Position numbers and translations under genes: made by a program
DNA from: an uncultured Frankineae bacterium
Lineage (GTDB): Bacteria; Actinomycetota; Actinomycetes; Mycobacteriales; SCTD01
Direction of reading: 5' to 3'
Assembly (NCBI GenBank): GCA_902805805.1
Contig: CADCUE010000033.1
Span: forward strand, 1 to 5,649
Length of the DNA stretch: 5,649 nucleotides
In this document: one piece after another, positions 1 to 5,649 of the stretch
Layout of the letters: the number at the start of each line of letters is the position of its first letter
Position numbering within the stretch: the first letter of the stretch is position 1
Notes under the pieces: model-generated
What the model was told of the DNA's origin: nothing
The model's input: only the letters and a program-made list of their open reading frames with translations
Databases searched by the model: none

Positions 1-395
<395 letters not shown>

Positions 396-399
<4 letters not shown>

Positions 400-1415
400 C
401 CACCACCGACCCGGGCGCAGACGCCGCCACCAGCACGAACCCGGAGCAGAAGCGCGCGAACGTCGACCCGCCGCAGCGCAGGCGCAATCCGCTCAGCGGC
501 ACGGACTGGCGCCGCTACATCATCTACATCGGCTTCGCCGTCGTGTTCCTCGTCTTCGCAGCCCTTCTCGGAGACGACGGTTTCCTGTCGCGCAACAACC
601 TGCTCAACATCGTCCGGCAGACCGCCACCATCACGGTGATCGCCGTGGGGATGACCTACGTCATCTCCTGCGCCGAGATCGACCTGTCCGTGGGGTCGGT
701 CGCCGGGCTGTCGAGCGTGGTGACGGCGATGGCGCTGTCCAGCTACGGGCTGCTCGCCGGCGTGGCAGCCGGTCTCGCCGTCGGGCTCATCGTCGGCACC
801 ATCAACGGCGGGCTGGTCAGCCGCCTCGGCATCCCCTCGTTCCTCGTCACCCTGGGCATGCTCGGCATCGCCGCCGGGGTCGCTCAGCGCATCACCGACT
901 CCGCGCCACAGCCGATCCTGAACGACACGTACAACCTCGTCTTCGGCGGCGGCAACTTCGGCCCGATCCCCGGCCTGCTCGTCTGGATGGCCCTGGCCGT
1001 GACCCTCGGCGCCGTGGTACTGGCCAAGACACGTTTCGGCCGGCAGGTCCTCGCCACCGGCGGCAACCGCACCGCCGCCGAGTTCACCGGGGTGAACACC
1101 GTGCGGATAAAGTTCCAGGTGCTGCTGATCTCGGCGACCGCTGCCAGCATCGCAGGCATGCTCTACGCAGGCCGCCTGCAGTCGGGCCGCTTCCAGTGGG
1201 GCGCCGGCGACGAGCTGTCCGCCATCGCCGCCGTGATTCTCGGTGGCACCAGCCTGTTCGGCGGCGCCGGCACCGTGGTCGGCACCATGATGGGCGCCCT
1301 GCTCATCGGGCTCATCAACAACGGGCTGATCCTGGCAGGGCTGCAGTCCAGCGAGCAGCAGATCGTGCGTGGTGTGATCATCGTGCTCGCCGTCGCCCTG
1401 GCGAGGAAGAAGTGA
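396..1415 (+). CDS. Sugar ABC transporter permease, RbsC/XylH family (BPD_transp_2)
   Basis: This is the membrane-spanning subunit of a ribose/xylose/inositol-type (CUT2) ABC importer. It has 339 residues, normal for the family. A hydrophilic N-terminus of about 40 residues is followed by a first membrane segment (~41-58) and further hydrophobic segments at roughly 74-91, 97-115, 117-140, 145-165, 190-210, 240-262, 275-313 and 323-337. Diagnostic motifs are EIDLSVGS (94-101, the family's (G/E)IDLSVGS), the cytoplasmic coupling loop [20 protein letters not shown] (214-233), and the [15 protein letters not shown] stretch (277-290). The ATG at 396 has a good ribosome site and overlaps the preceding stop by four bases. 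The downstream oxidoreductase gene overlaps its stop in the same way. The transported sugar cannot be deduced. Its ATPase partner survives in this window only as a tail, and no binding protein is visible. The fold and family are secure. Confidence 0.95.
1403..1409 (+). promoter_or_regulatory. Shine-Dalgarno site of the Gfo/Idh gene
   Basis: The purine run GAGGAAG sits inside the last permease codons, with its AGGA core only 4 bases before the GTG at 1412. The spacing is short, so coupling from the permease stop (GTGA overlap) probably matters for translation. It supports GTG 1412 over start codons further upstream inside the permease. Confidence 0.55.
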
Positions 1416-2506
1416 GCGCCGCCCTGCGCTCGGGCATCATCGGCACTGGGTTCATCGGCGGTGTGCACGCCCGAGCGGTGCACGCCGCGGGCGGAACGCT
1501 CACCGCTGTGGCCGACTCCTCGCCCGCGACAGCGGAGCGCGGCCGGGAGCGGCTCAGAGCCGGGCGGGCCGCCTCCTCGGCCCAGGAGCTGATCGAGTCC
1601 GACGACGTCGACGTGGTGCACGTCTGCACGCCCAACCACCTGCACGCGCCGCTGGCCGAGCAGGCGCTCGCCGCCGGCAAGCACGTGGTGTGCGAGAAGC
1701 CGCTCGCCACGACGCTCGACGAGGCCCAGCACCTGGCCGACCTCGCCGACAAGGCGGGCGTCGTCACCGCCGTGCCGTTCGTGTACCGCTACTACCCGAC
1801 GGTGCGGGAGGTCCGGGCCCGCATCCGGGCGGGCGAGCCCGGCCCGCTGTGGCTGCTGCACGGCTCGTACCTGCAGGACTGGCTCGTCGGCGAGGGCGAG
1901 AGCAACTGGCGGGTCGACCCGGCGCTCGGCGGCGCCTCCCGCGCCTTCGCCGACATCGGCGTGCACTGGTGCGACCTCATGGAGTTCGCCACCGGACACC
2001 GGATCACCTCGTTGACAGCCGCCCTCGCCTCGGCCTACGCCCAGCGCCGCGGGCCGGACGGTGTGGCACCAGTGGCCACGGAGGACGGCGCAGCGCTGCT
2101 CTTCCGCACCGACCAGGGCGCGACCGGGTCGCTCGTCGCGAGCCAGGTCTCGCCCGGACGCAAGAACCGGCTCTGGTTCTCCTTCGACGGCACGTCGGCG
2201 TCGTACTCCTTCGACCAGGAGCTGCCCGACTCGCTGTGGGTCGGCGGCAAGCACGGCAACACCACGGTCCACCGGAGCCCCGAGCTGCTGTCCGCGGAAG
2301 CGGGCGCGTACGTCACGCTGCCCGCCGGTCACCCCCAGGGGTACCAGGACAGCTTCAACGCCTTCGTCGCCGACACCTACGCAGCCATCACCGGCCCCGC
2401 CCCGGAGGGCTCGCCGACGTTCTCCGACGGCCTGCGCGCCGCGCAGATCACCGCTGCAGTCCTCGAGTCCGCACGGTCCCGCTCCTGGGTGGAGGTCCCC
2501 ACATGA
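1412..2506 (+). CDS. Gfo/Idh/MocA family NAD-dependent oxidoreductase
   Basis: This is a cytosolic sugar or cyclitol dehydrogenase of the glucose-fructose oxidoreductase/inositol dehydrogenase family, 364 residues from GTG 1412 (usual range ~330-400). The start is chosen because the Rossmann strand begins at once: GIIGTGFIG (8-16) gives GxGxxG. An in-frame extension further upstream would only read the permease gene out of frame. Asp35 at the end of the second strand (TAVADSS) favours NAD(H) over NADP(H). CTPNHLHAP (72-80) and the family hallmark CEKPLATT (94-101, catalytic-type Lys96) follow. DIGVHWCDL (181-189) supplies the Asp181/His185 pair typical of the active site. The C-terminal half is the usual alpha/beta substrate domain. 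It lies between the permease and a TIM-barrel isomerase gene with four-base overlaps on both sides, which indicates a role in catabolism of the imported compound. The substrate is unknown: inositol-type and 3-keto-sugar reductase roles both fit. Confidence 0.93.
   Translation: MSAALRSGIIGTGFIGGVHARAVHAAGGTLTAVADSSPATAERGRERLRAGRAASSAQELIESDDVDVVHVCTPNHLHAPLAEQALAAGKHVVCEKPLATTLDEAQHLADLADKAGVVTAVPFVYRYYPTVREVRARIRAGEPGPLWLLHGSYLQDWLVGEGESNWRVDPALGGASRAFADIGVHWCDLMEFATGHRITSLTAALASAYAQRRGPDGVAPVATEDGAALLFRTDQGATGSLVASQVSPGRKNRLWFSFDGTSASYSFDQELPDSLWVGGKHGNTTVHRSPELLSAEAGAYVTLPAGHPQGYQDSFNAFVADTYAAITGPAPEGSPTFSDGLRAAQITAAVLESARSRSWVEVPT
2491..2495 (+). promoter_or_regulatory. Shine-Dalgarno site of the TIM-barrel isomerase gene
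   Basis: GGAGG lies 7 bases before the ATG at 2503, inside the end of the Gfo/Idh gene. It fixes the start, which overlaps the previous stop as ATGA. Confidence 0.75.
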
Positions 2507-3423
2507 AGCTCGGATTCCTCACTGCCTGCCTGCCGAAGCGCAGCCTGGCCGACATCGCCCGCTGGGCCGCCAGCTCCGGCTTCGAAGCGCTCGAGGTGGC
2601 GGCCTGGCCGGCCCTGGGCGACCGTCCGTTCACCGCCACGCACCTGGACGTCGACGGCTTCTCGCCCGCCGATGCCGACAGCGTGCAGACGCTGTTCGGC
2701 GAGCACCACCTCACCCTGTCCTCGCTCGCGTACTACGACAACAACCTGCACCCCGATCCCGACGAGCGGGCCGCCGTCAACCAGCACGTCCTGGCCTGCA
2801 TCGACGCCGCAGCGCTGCTCGGCTGCCCGACCGTGGGGACCTTCGTCGGGCGGGACCCCGGCAAGAGCGTCGCCGACAACCTGCGGGAGGCCGAGAAGGT
2901 CTTCGACCCGCTGGTCAGCCGAGCCGGCGAGAAGGGCGTCAAGCTGGTCATCGAGAACTGCGTGATGGAGGGCTGGCACCCCGACGGCTACCCCGGCAAC
3001 CTGGCCTACTCGCCGGAGCTGTGGGAGTGGATGTTCGACCTCGGGCTCTACCTGAACTACGACCCGTCCCACCTGGTGTGGATGGGCATCGACCCGGTGG
3101 AGGCCCTCCGGCCCTACGTCGACAAGGTCGCCCACGCGCAGGCGAAGGACGTGCAGACCTTCCCCGAGCGCCGCAACCGCTTCGGCTGGCCGGGCCGCGC
3201 CGTGCACCGACCCGACCCCTGGGACGTCGGGTGGTGGCGCTACCGCGTCCCCGGCCTCGGCGAGGTCGACTGGCGCCGCGTCGTGGACACCCTCTACGAG
3301 GGCGGCTTCGACGGCGTCCTGTCCGTCGAGCACGAGGACCCCGTCTGGGGCGGCACGGAGGACCGGATCGAGACCGGCCTGCGCGTCGCGCACGGCACCC
3401 TGCGACCCCTGCTGGTCGCATGA
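2503..3423 (+). CDS. Sugar phosphate isomerase/epimerase-like TIM-barrel protein (AP endonuclease 2 / xylose isomerase-like fold)
   Basis: The protein has 306 residues and starts MKLGFLTACLPKRSLADIA, the usual first strand of these barrels, followed by GFEALEVAAW (26-35). Likely divalent-metal ligands are visible at the expected strand ends: Glu151 in LVIENC, Asp187 and His190 in NYDPSHLVWMGID, His211 in HAQAKD, and Glu276 in LSVEHEDP. A Trp-rich segment, GWWRYRVPGLGEVDW (243-257), precedes the last helix and strand and is common in sugar-active members. There is no signal peptide, so the protein is cytosolic. Family members include IolE, hydroxypyruvate and tagatose/psicose epimerases, and YcjR, the keto-guloside epimerase of E. 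coli. Gfo/Idh upstream and an FAD sugar dehydrogenase downstream make a keto-sugar epimerase, isomerase or lyase more likely than DNA repair. The exact reaction cannot be assigned from sequence. Four-base overlaps with both neighbours indicate a single transcript. Confidence 0.92.
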   Translation: MKLGFLTACLPKRSLADIARWAASSGFEALEVAAWPALGDRPFTATHLDVDGFSPADADSVQTLFGEHHLTLSSLAYYDNNLHPDPDERAAVNQHVLACIDAAALLGCPTVGTFVGRDPGKSVADNLREAEKVFDPLVSRAGEKGVKLVIENCVMEGWHPDGYPGNLAYSPELWEWMFDLGLYLNYDPSHLVWMGIDPVEALRPYVDKVAHAQAKDVQTFPERRNRFGWPGRAVHRPDPWDVGWWRYRVPGLGEVDWRRVVDTLYEGGFDGVLSVEHEDPVWGGTEDRIETGLRVAHGTLRPLLVA

Positions 3424-4097
3424 GCACCCCACGGCAGGACGACATGGCACAGGGCTTCTTCGACGCCCACCAGCGAGCGACCCTCGAGGCCGCCATGGCG
3501 CGCATCATCCCGACCGACGACACCCCGGGAGCCCGCGAAGCGGGCACCATCGACTTCCTGGACCGCTACCTGACGGGGACTCAGCACGTCTACGCCAAGC
3601 CCGACGGCAGCGGCTTCGAGGAGCTCGCCGGACGGCGGCAGCAGGCCTGGCAGCAGCGCATCGACACGGTGCGGGAGCGCTACCTGGCTGGCGTGGTGGC
3701 CCTCGACGAGGCAGCACGTGCGCAAGGCGCCGACAGCTTCGTGGACCTCGACGAGGAGCGGCAGGACGCCGTCCTGCGCCAGCTCGAGTCGGGCCTCGAC
3801 GACGAGCAGGAGGCGGAGCTCGAGCGGAGCCGGGTCACTCTCTACGGCGCGCCGGTCGAGGTCGCCCTGCAGCAGACCAGCGCCGAGGTGGACCTCGGCT
3901 TCGTGCCGCTGCTCGCGCTGCACACGCGGCAGGGCTTCTACAGCGACCCGATCTACGGCGGCAACCGGGACCAGGTCGGCTGGCGCACGATCGGCTTCCC
4001 CGGGCCGTCGTCCCTGGCAGAGGTGCACACCGGCCGTTACAGCACGCTCGACCACTTCGCCGACGACCGGGTCCACCCCGGCACCCAGGAGGGCTGA
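3420..4097 (+). CDS. Gluconate 2-dehydrogenase subunit 3-like small subunit
   Basis: This is the small partner subunit of FAD-dependent (GMC) sugar dehydrogenases such as gluconate 2-dehydrogenase and glucoside 3-dehydrogenase. In that family it associates with the flavin subunit and supports its activity. It has 225 residues from the ATG at 3420, which overlaps the isomerase stop (ATGA). Family signatures are the N-terminal helix and acidic turn FFDAHQRATLEAAMARIIP followed by TDDTPGAREAG (13-42), and the C-terminal GFYSDPIYGGN (172-182) with GWRTIGFPG (187-195). The middle (about 65-140) is helical, charged and Glu/Asp/Arg-rich. No twin-arginine or Sec signal is present, although many relatives carry a Tat signal. 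The first ATG has no clear ribosome site; ATG 3444 (Met9) has a weak AGG 5 bases upstream and also starts before the conserved region, so the product may be 217 residues. It is followed 3 bases later by its expected GMC partner. Confidence 0.93.
   Translation: MSTPRQDDMAQGFFDAHQRATLEAAMARIIPTDDTPGAREAGTIDFLDRYLTGTQHVYAKPDGSGFEELAGRRQQAWQQRIDTVRERYLAGVVALDEAARAQGADSFVDLDEERQDAVLRQLESGLDDEQEAELERSRVTLYGAPVEVALQQTSAEVDLGFVPLLALHTRQGFYSDPIYGGNRDQVGWRTIGFPGPSSLAEVHTGRYSTLDHFADDRVHPGTQEG
4087..4092 (+). promoter_or_regulatory. Shine-Dalgarno site of the GMC oxidoreductase gene
   Basis: A full AGGAGG lies 8 bases before the GTG at 4101, inside the last codons of the small-subunit gene. It is the strongest ribosome site in the window. 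It decides GTG 4101 as the start, which places the FAD-binding strand right after a short polar leader. Confidence 0.85.
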
Positions 4098-4100
4098 CCC

Positions 4101-5649
4101 GTGTCCACACCGTCGAAGAAGGCGCCCGAGCGCGCCGACGTCCTCATCGTCGGTGCCGGGGCGTCCGGCGCCGCGGCCGCGAAGGTGCTGACCGAACGCG
4201 GGCTGCGGGTCGTCGCCCTGGAGCGCGGCCCGTGGCGCACCAAGGAGACGTTCGGTGGCGACGAGCTGGCCAACATCAACCGCTACAACCTGTGGCCCGA
4301 CCCGCTGCTGAACCCGCGGACCGTCCGCGGCTCGGCCGACGAGCCGGCTCGCACCGAGCTGTTCTGCCCGGTGCCGCAGATGGTCGGGGGCGGGACCGTG
4401 CACTGGCAGGGCTGGCTACCGCGCTTCACCGAGTCCGACTTCCGCTTCCACAGCCTGGTCGGTGACGTACCAGGCGCGTCGCTCGCCGATTGGCCGATCA
4501 GCTACGACGACATCGAGCCCTACTACGACAAGGTCGAGTGGGCGTTCGGCGTCTCCGGGCACGCCGGCGCCAACAAGCACGAGTCGCGCCGCAGCCGCGG
4601 CTACCCCTGCCCGCCGATGCCACAGTCGCGCTACGCGCAGAAGTTCCACGAGGGGTGCGCGAAGCTGGGCTGGAACTCCTTCCCGACCCCGCAAGCCGCG
4701 CTCTCCCAGCCGTACGACGGCCGCCCGGCCACCGTCATCAGCGCCTTCGCTCAGCAGCACGGCGACCCGACCGGCACCCGGTCCAGTGCACTGAACGTCT
4801 TCGTGCCGCAGGCGGTCGCCACCGGCCGCTACGACCTGCGCGCCGACTGCTACGTCCGCGAGATCGCCCTGGATGAGCGCGGTCGTGCGAAGGGTGCCGT
4901 CTACGAGGATGCCGACGGCACTCTGCTGGAGCAGGAGGCCGACGTCGTCGTCCTCGCCTGCGGCGCCGTCGAGACGGCGCGACTGCTGCTGCTGTCGAGC
5001 AGCGCCCGCTTCCCGAACGGGCTCGCCAACGGCAGCGACCTCGTCGGGCGCAACGTCACCTTCCACGAGTACAGCGCCGCCGTCGCCACGTTCGACGACC
5101 CGATCTACGCCTGGGCCGGCGGTGGCTACGTCAGCGCCAGCAGCTTCGAGTTCTACGAGAGCGACGACAGCCGAGGCTTCGTCGGCGGTGGGCACATCGC
5201 CGCCGCAGGCGTCGGGATCCCGCTGCCCATCAACTGGACACTGCCCGACCGGCCGGCGTGGGGCGCGGGCGCCAAGCAGGTCGACCGAGACCACTTCAAC
5301 CACAGCATGGCCGCGGCCATGGTCGTGCACGACATGCCGCAGCACGACAACCGTGTCGACCTCGATGACAGCGTCGTGGACGCGTGGGGGCTGCCCGTCG
5401 CCCGCATCACCCTCACGCCGCACGAGAACGACCTCAAGATGGGGCGGTTCCTCATCGACCGCAACGCCGAGATCCTCGAGGCGGCCGGAGCGAAGACGGT
5501 CCAGAAGGTCTACATCGACCGCATCACCGGCAACTGCTCGCACCAGCACGGCACGACGCGGATGGGCAACGACCCGGCGACGTCCGTGCTCGACCGCAAC
5601 TGCCGGGCGCACGAGGTCGACAACCTGTTCGTCGTCGACGGCAGCCCAT
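4101..5649 (+). CDS. GMC family FAD-dependent sugar/glycoside dehydrogenase, large subunit (3' partial)
   Basis: The frame is open from GTG 4101 to the right edge (516 codons and one extra base) with no stop. The flavin subunit oxidises a sugar or glycoside hydroxyl to a ketone and passes electrons to FAD. After a polar leader comes the Rossmann strand DVLIVGAGASGAAAA (13-27, GxGxxG at 18-23), with ERG (41-43) for the FAD ribose. VGGGTVHWQGWLPRF (95-109) is the flavin-attachment-like loop. WPISYDDIEPYY (131-142) is typical of the gluconate dehydrogenase-type branch. TGTRSSALNVFVP (225-236) and VVVLACGAVETARLLL (282-297) are further GMC landmarks. The active-site motif NCSHQHGTTRMG (478-489) carries the probable catalytic base His481, and CRAHEVDNLFVVDGSP follows. 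The usual ending, a GGxNPTLT-like motif supplying the second catalytic residue, lies beyond the window, so roughly 40-50 residues are missing. There is no signal peptide or Tat motif. The gene follows its small-subunit partner by 3 bases. Gluconate, glucoside, inositol or aldose substrates all remain possible. Confidence 0.93.
   Translation, partial: MSTPSKKAPERADVLIVGAGASGAAAAKVLTERGLRVVALERGPWRTKETFGGDELANINRYNLWPDPLLNPRTVRGSADEPARTELFCPVPQMVGGGTVHWQGWLPRFTESDFRFHSLVGDVPGASLADWPISYDDIEPYYDKVEWAFGVSGHAGANKHESRRSRGYPCPPMPQSRYAQKFHEGCAKLGWNSFPTPQAALSQPYDGRPATVISAFAQQHGDPTGTRSSALNVFVPQAVATGRYDLRADCYVREIALDERGRAKGAVYEDADGTLLEQEADVVVLACGAVETARLLLLSSSARFPNGLANGSDLVGRNVTFHEYSAAVATFDDPIYAWAGGGYVSASSFEFYESDDSRGFVGGGHIAAAGVGIPLPINWTLPDRPAWGAGAKQVDRDHFNHSMAAAMVVHDMPQHDNRVDLDDSVVDAWGLPVARITLTPHENDLKMGRFLIDRNAEILEAAGAKTVQKVYIDRITGNCSHQHGTTRMGNDPATSVLDRNCRAHEVDNLFVVDGSP

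Noticed and set aside
1196..1411. Upstream extension of the Gfo/Idh frame
   Set aside because: The frame stays open back to 1196, but this part overlaps the permease out of frame and yields an Arg/His-rich sequence. The Rossmann fold starts right after GTG 1412.
1163..2332. Long - strand open frame (389 codons) opposite the permease and Gfo/Idh genes
   Set aside because: It is a mirror of G/C-rich third positions on the other strand. The translation is low-complexity Arg/Gly/Val/Leu-rich with no recognisable motif, while the + strand encodes clear families with motifs across the same bases.
1690..2502. Upstream extension of the TIM-barrel frame
   Set aside because: It is an out-of-frame reading of the Gfo/Idh gene with an Arg/Pro-rich translation. 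ATG 2503 has a GGAGG site and begins the first barrel strand.
2061..3419. Upstream extension of the small-subunit frame, giving an apparent 678-residue protein
   Set aside because: The first ~450 residues are Arg/Pro/Ser-rich out-of-frame readings of two other genes. The subunit 3 family begins only after 3420.
2503..3423. DNA-repair endonuclease IV
   Set aside because: The fold is shared, but the operon contains sugar transport and sugar redox genes, and the sequence wording (NYDPSHLVWMGID, HAQAKD) matches sugar-active isomerases and epimerases better.
3294..4403. Long - strand open frame (369 codons) opposite the small-subunit gene
   Set aside because: It has no family motifs and spans three well-supported + strand genes. 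It is a composition shadow typical of high-GC DNA.
4462..4876. Short + strand frames inside the GMC gene
   Set aside because: They are alternative-frame readings within a continuous GMC coding region and have no ribosome site or recognisable domain.
4416..5612. Long - strand open frame (398 codons) opposite the GMC gene
   Set aside because: The translation is rich in Val, Gly, Arg and Ala without any domain pattern. The + strand GMC frame with FAD-binding and active-site motifs fully explains this DNA.

Overview
The window is very G+C-rich and coding-dense. Third codon positions are almost all G or C, GTG starts occur, and the genes overlap by four bases. This fits a high-GC actinobacterium, but the assignment rests on composition and general protein style only. 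Both ends cut through genes, so this is a fragment, possibly a whole short contig. Everything real is on the + strand, and no intergenic gap exceeds 3 bases. I see no RNA gene, CRISPR array, insertion sequence, promoter or terminator.

Layout. Bases 1-399 are one open frame built from two unrelated proteins. About 65 residues come from the middle of citrate synthase, and they run in frame into the last ~67 residues of a ribose/xylose-type sugar ABC ATPase. The switch is near 187-198 and is most likely an assembly or cloning chimera, or a deletion scar. After it come a sugar ABC permease of the RbsC/XylH family (396-1415), a Gfo/Idh/MocA oxidoreductase (1412-2506), a TIM-barrel sugar isomerase/epimerase (2503-3423), a gluconate 2-dehydrogenase subunit 3-like small subunit (3420-4097), and the FAD-binding GMC large subunit (4101 to beyond the right edge, C-terminus missing).

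How the genes work together. The genes from the ATPase tail to the GMC subunit form one operon: four 4-base stop/start overlaps (ATGA or GTGA), then a 3-base gap. The set suggests uptake of a sugar, cyclitol or glycoside. Inside the cell, an FAD-dependent dehydrogenase (the GMC subunit plus its small subunit) would oxidise it. A metal-dependent TIM-barrel enzyme could then epimerise, isomerise or eliminate at the activated carbon, and an NAD-dependent Gfo/Idh enzyme could perform a second redox step. This resembles known 3-keto-glycoside routes such as E. coli YcjQRS and bacterial glucoside 3-dehydrogenase systems. The substrate cannot be read from the sequence. Neither oxidoreductase subunit has an export signal, which suggests that oxidation is cytosolic.
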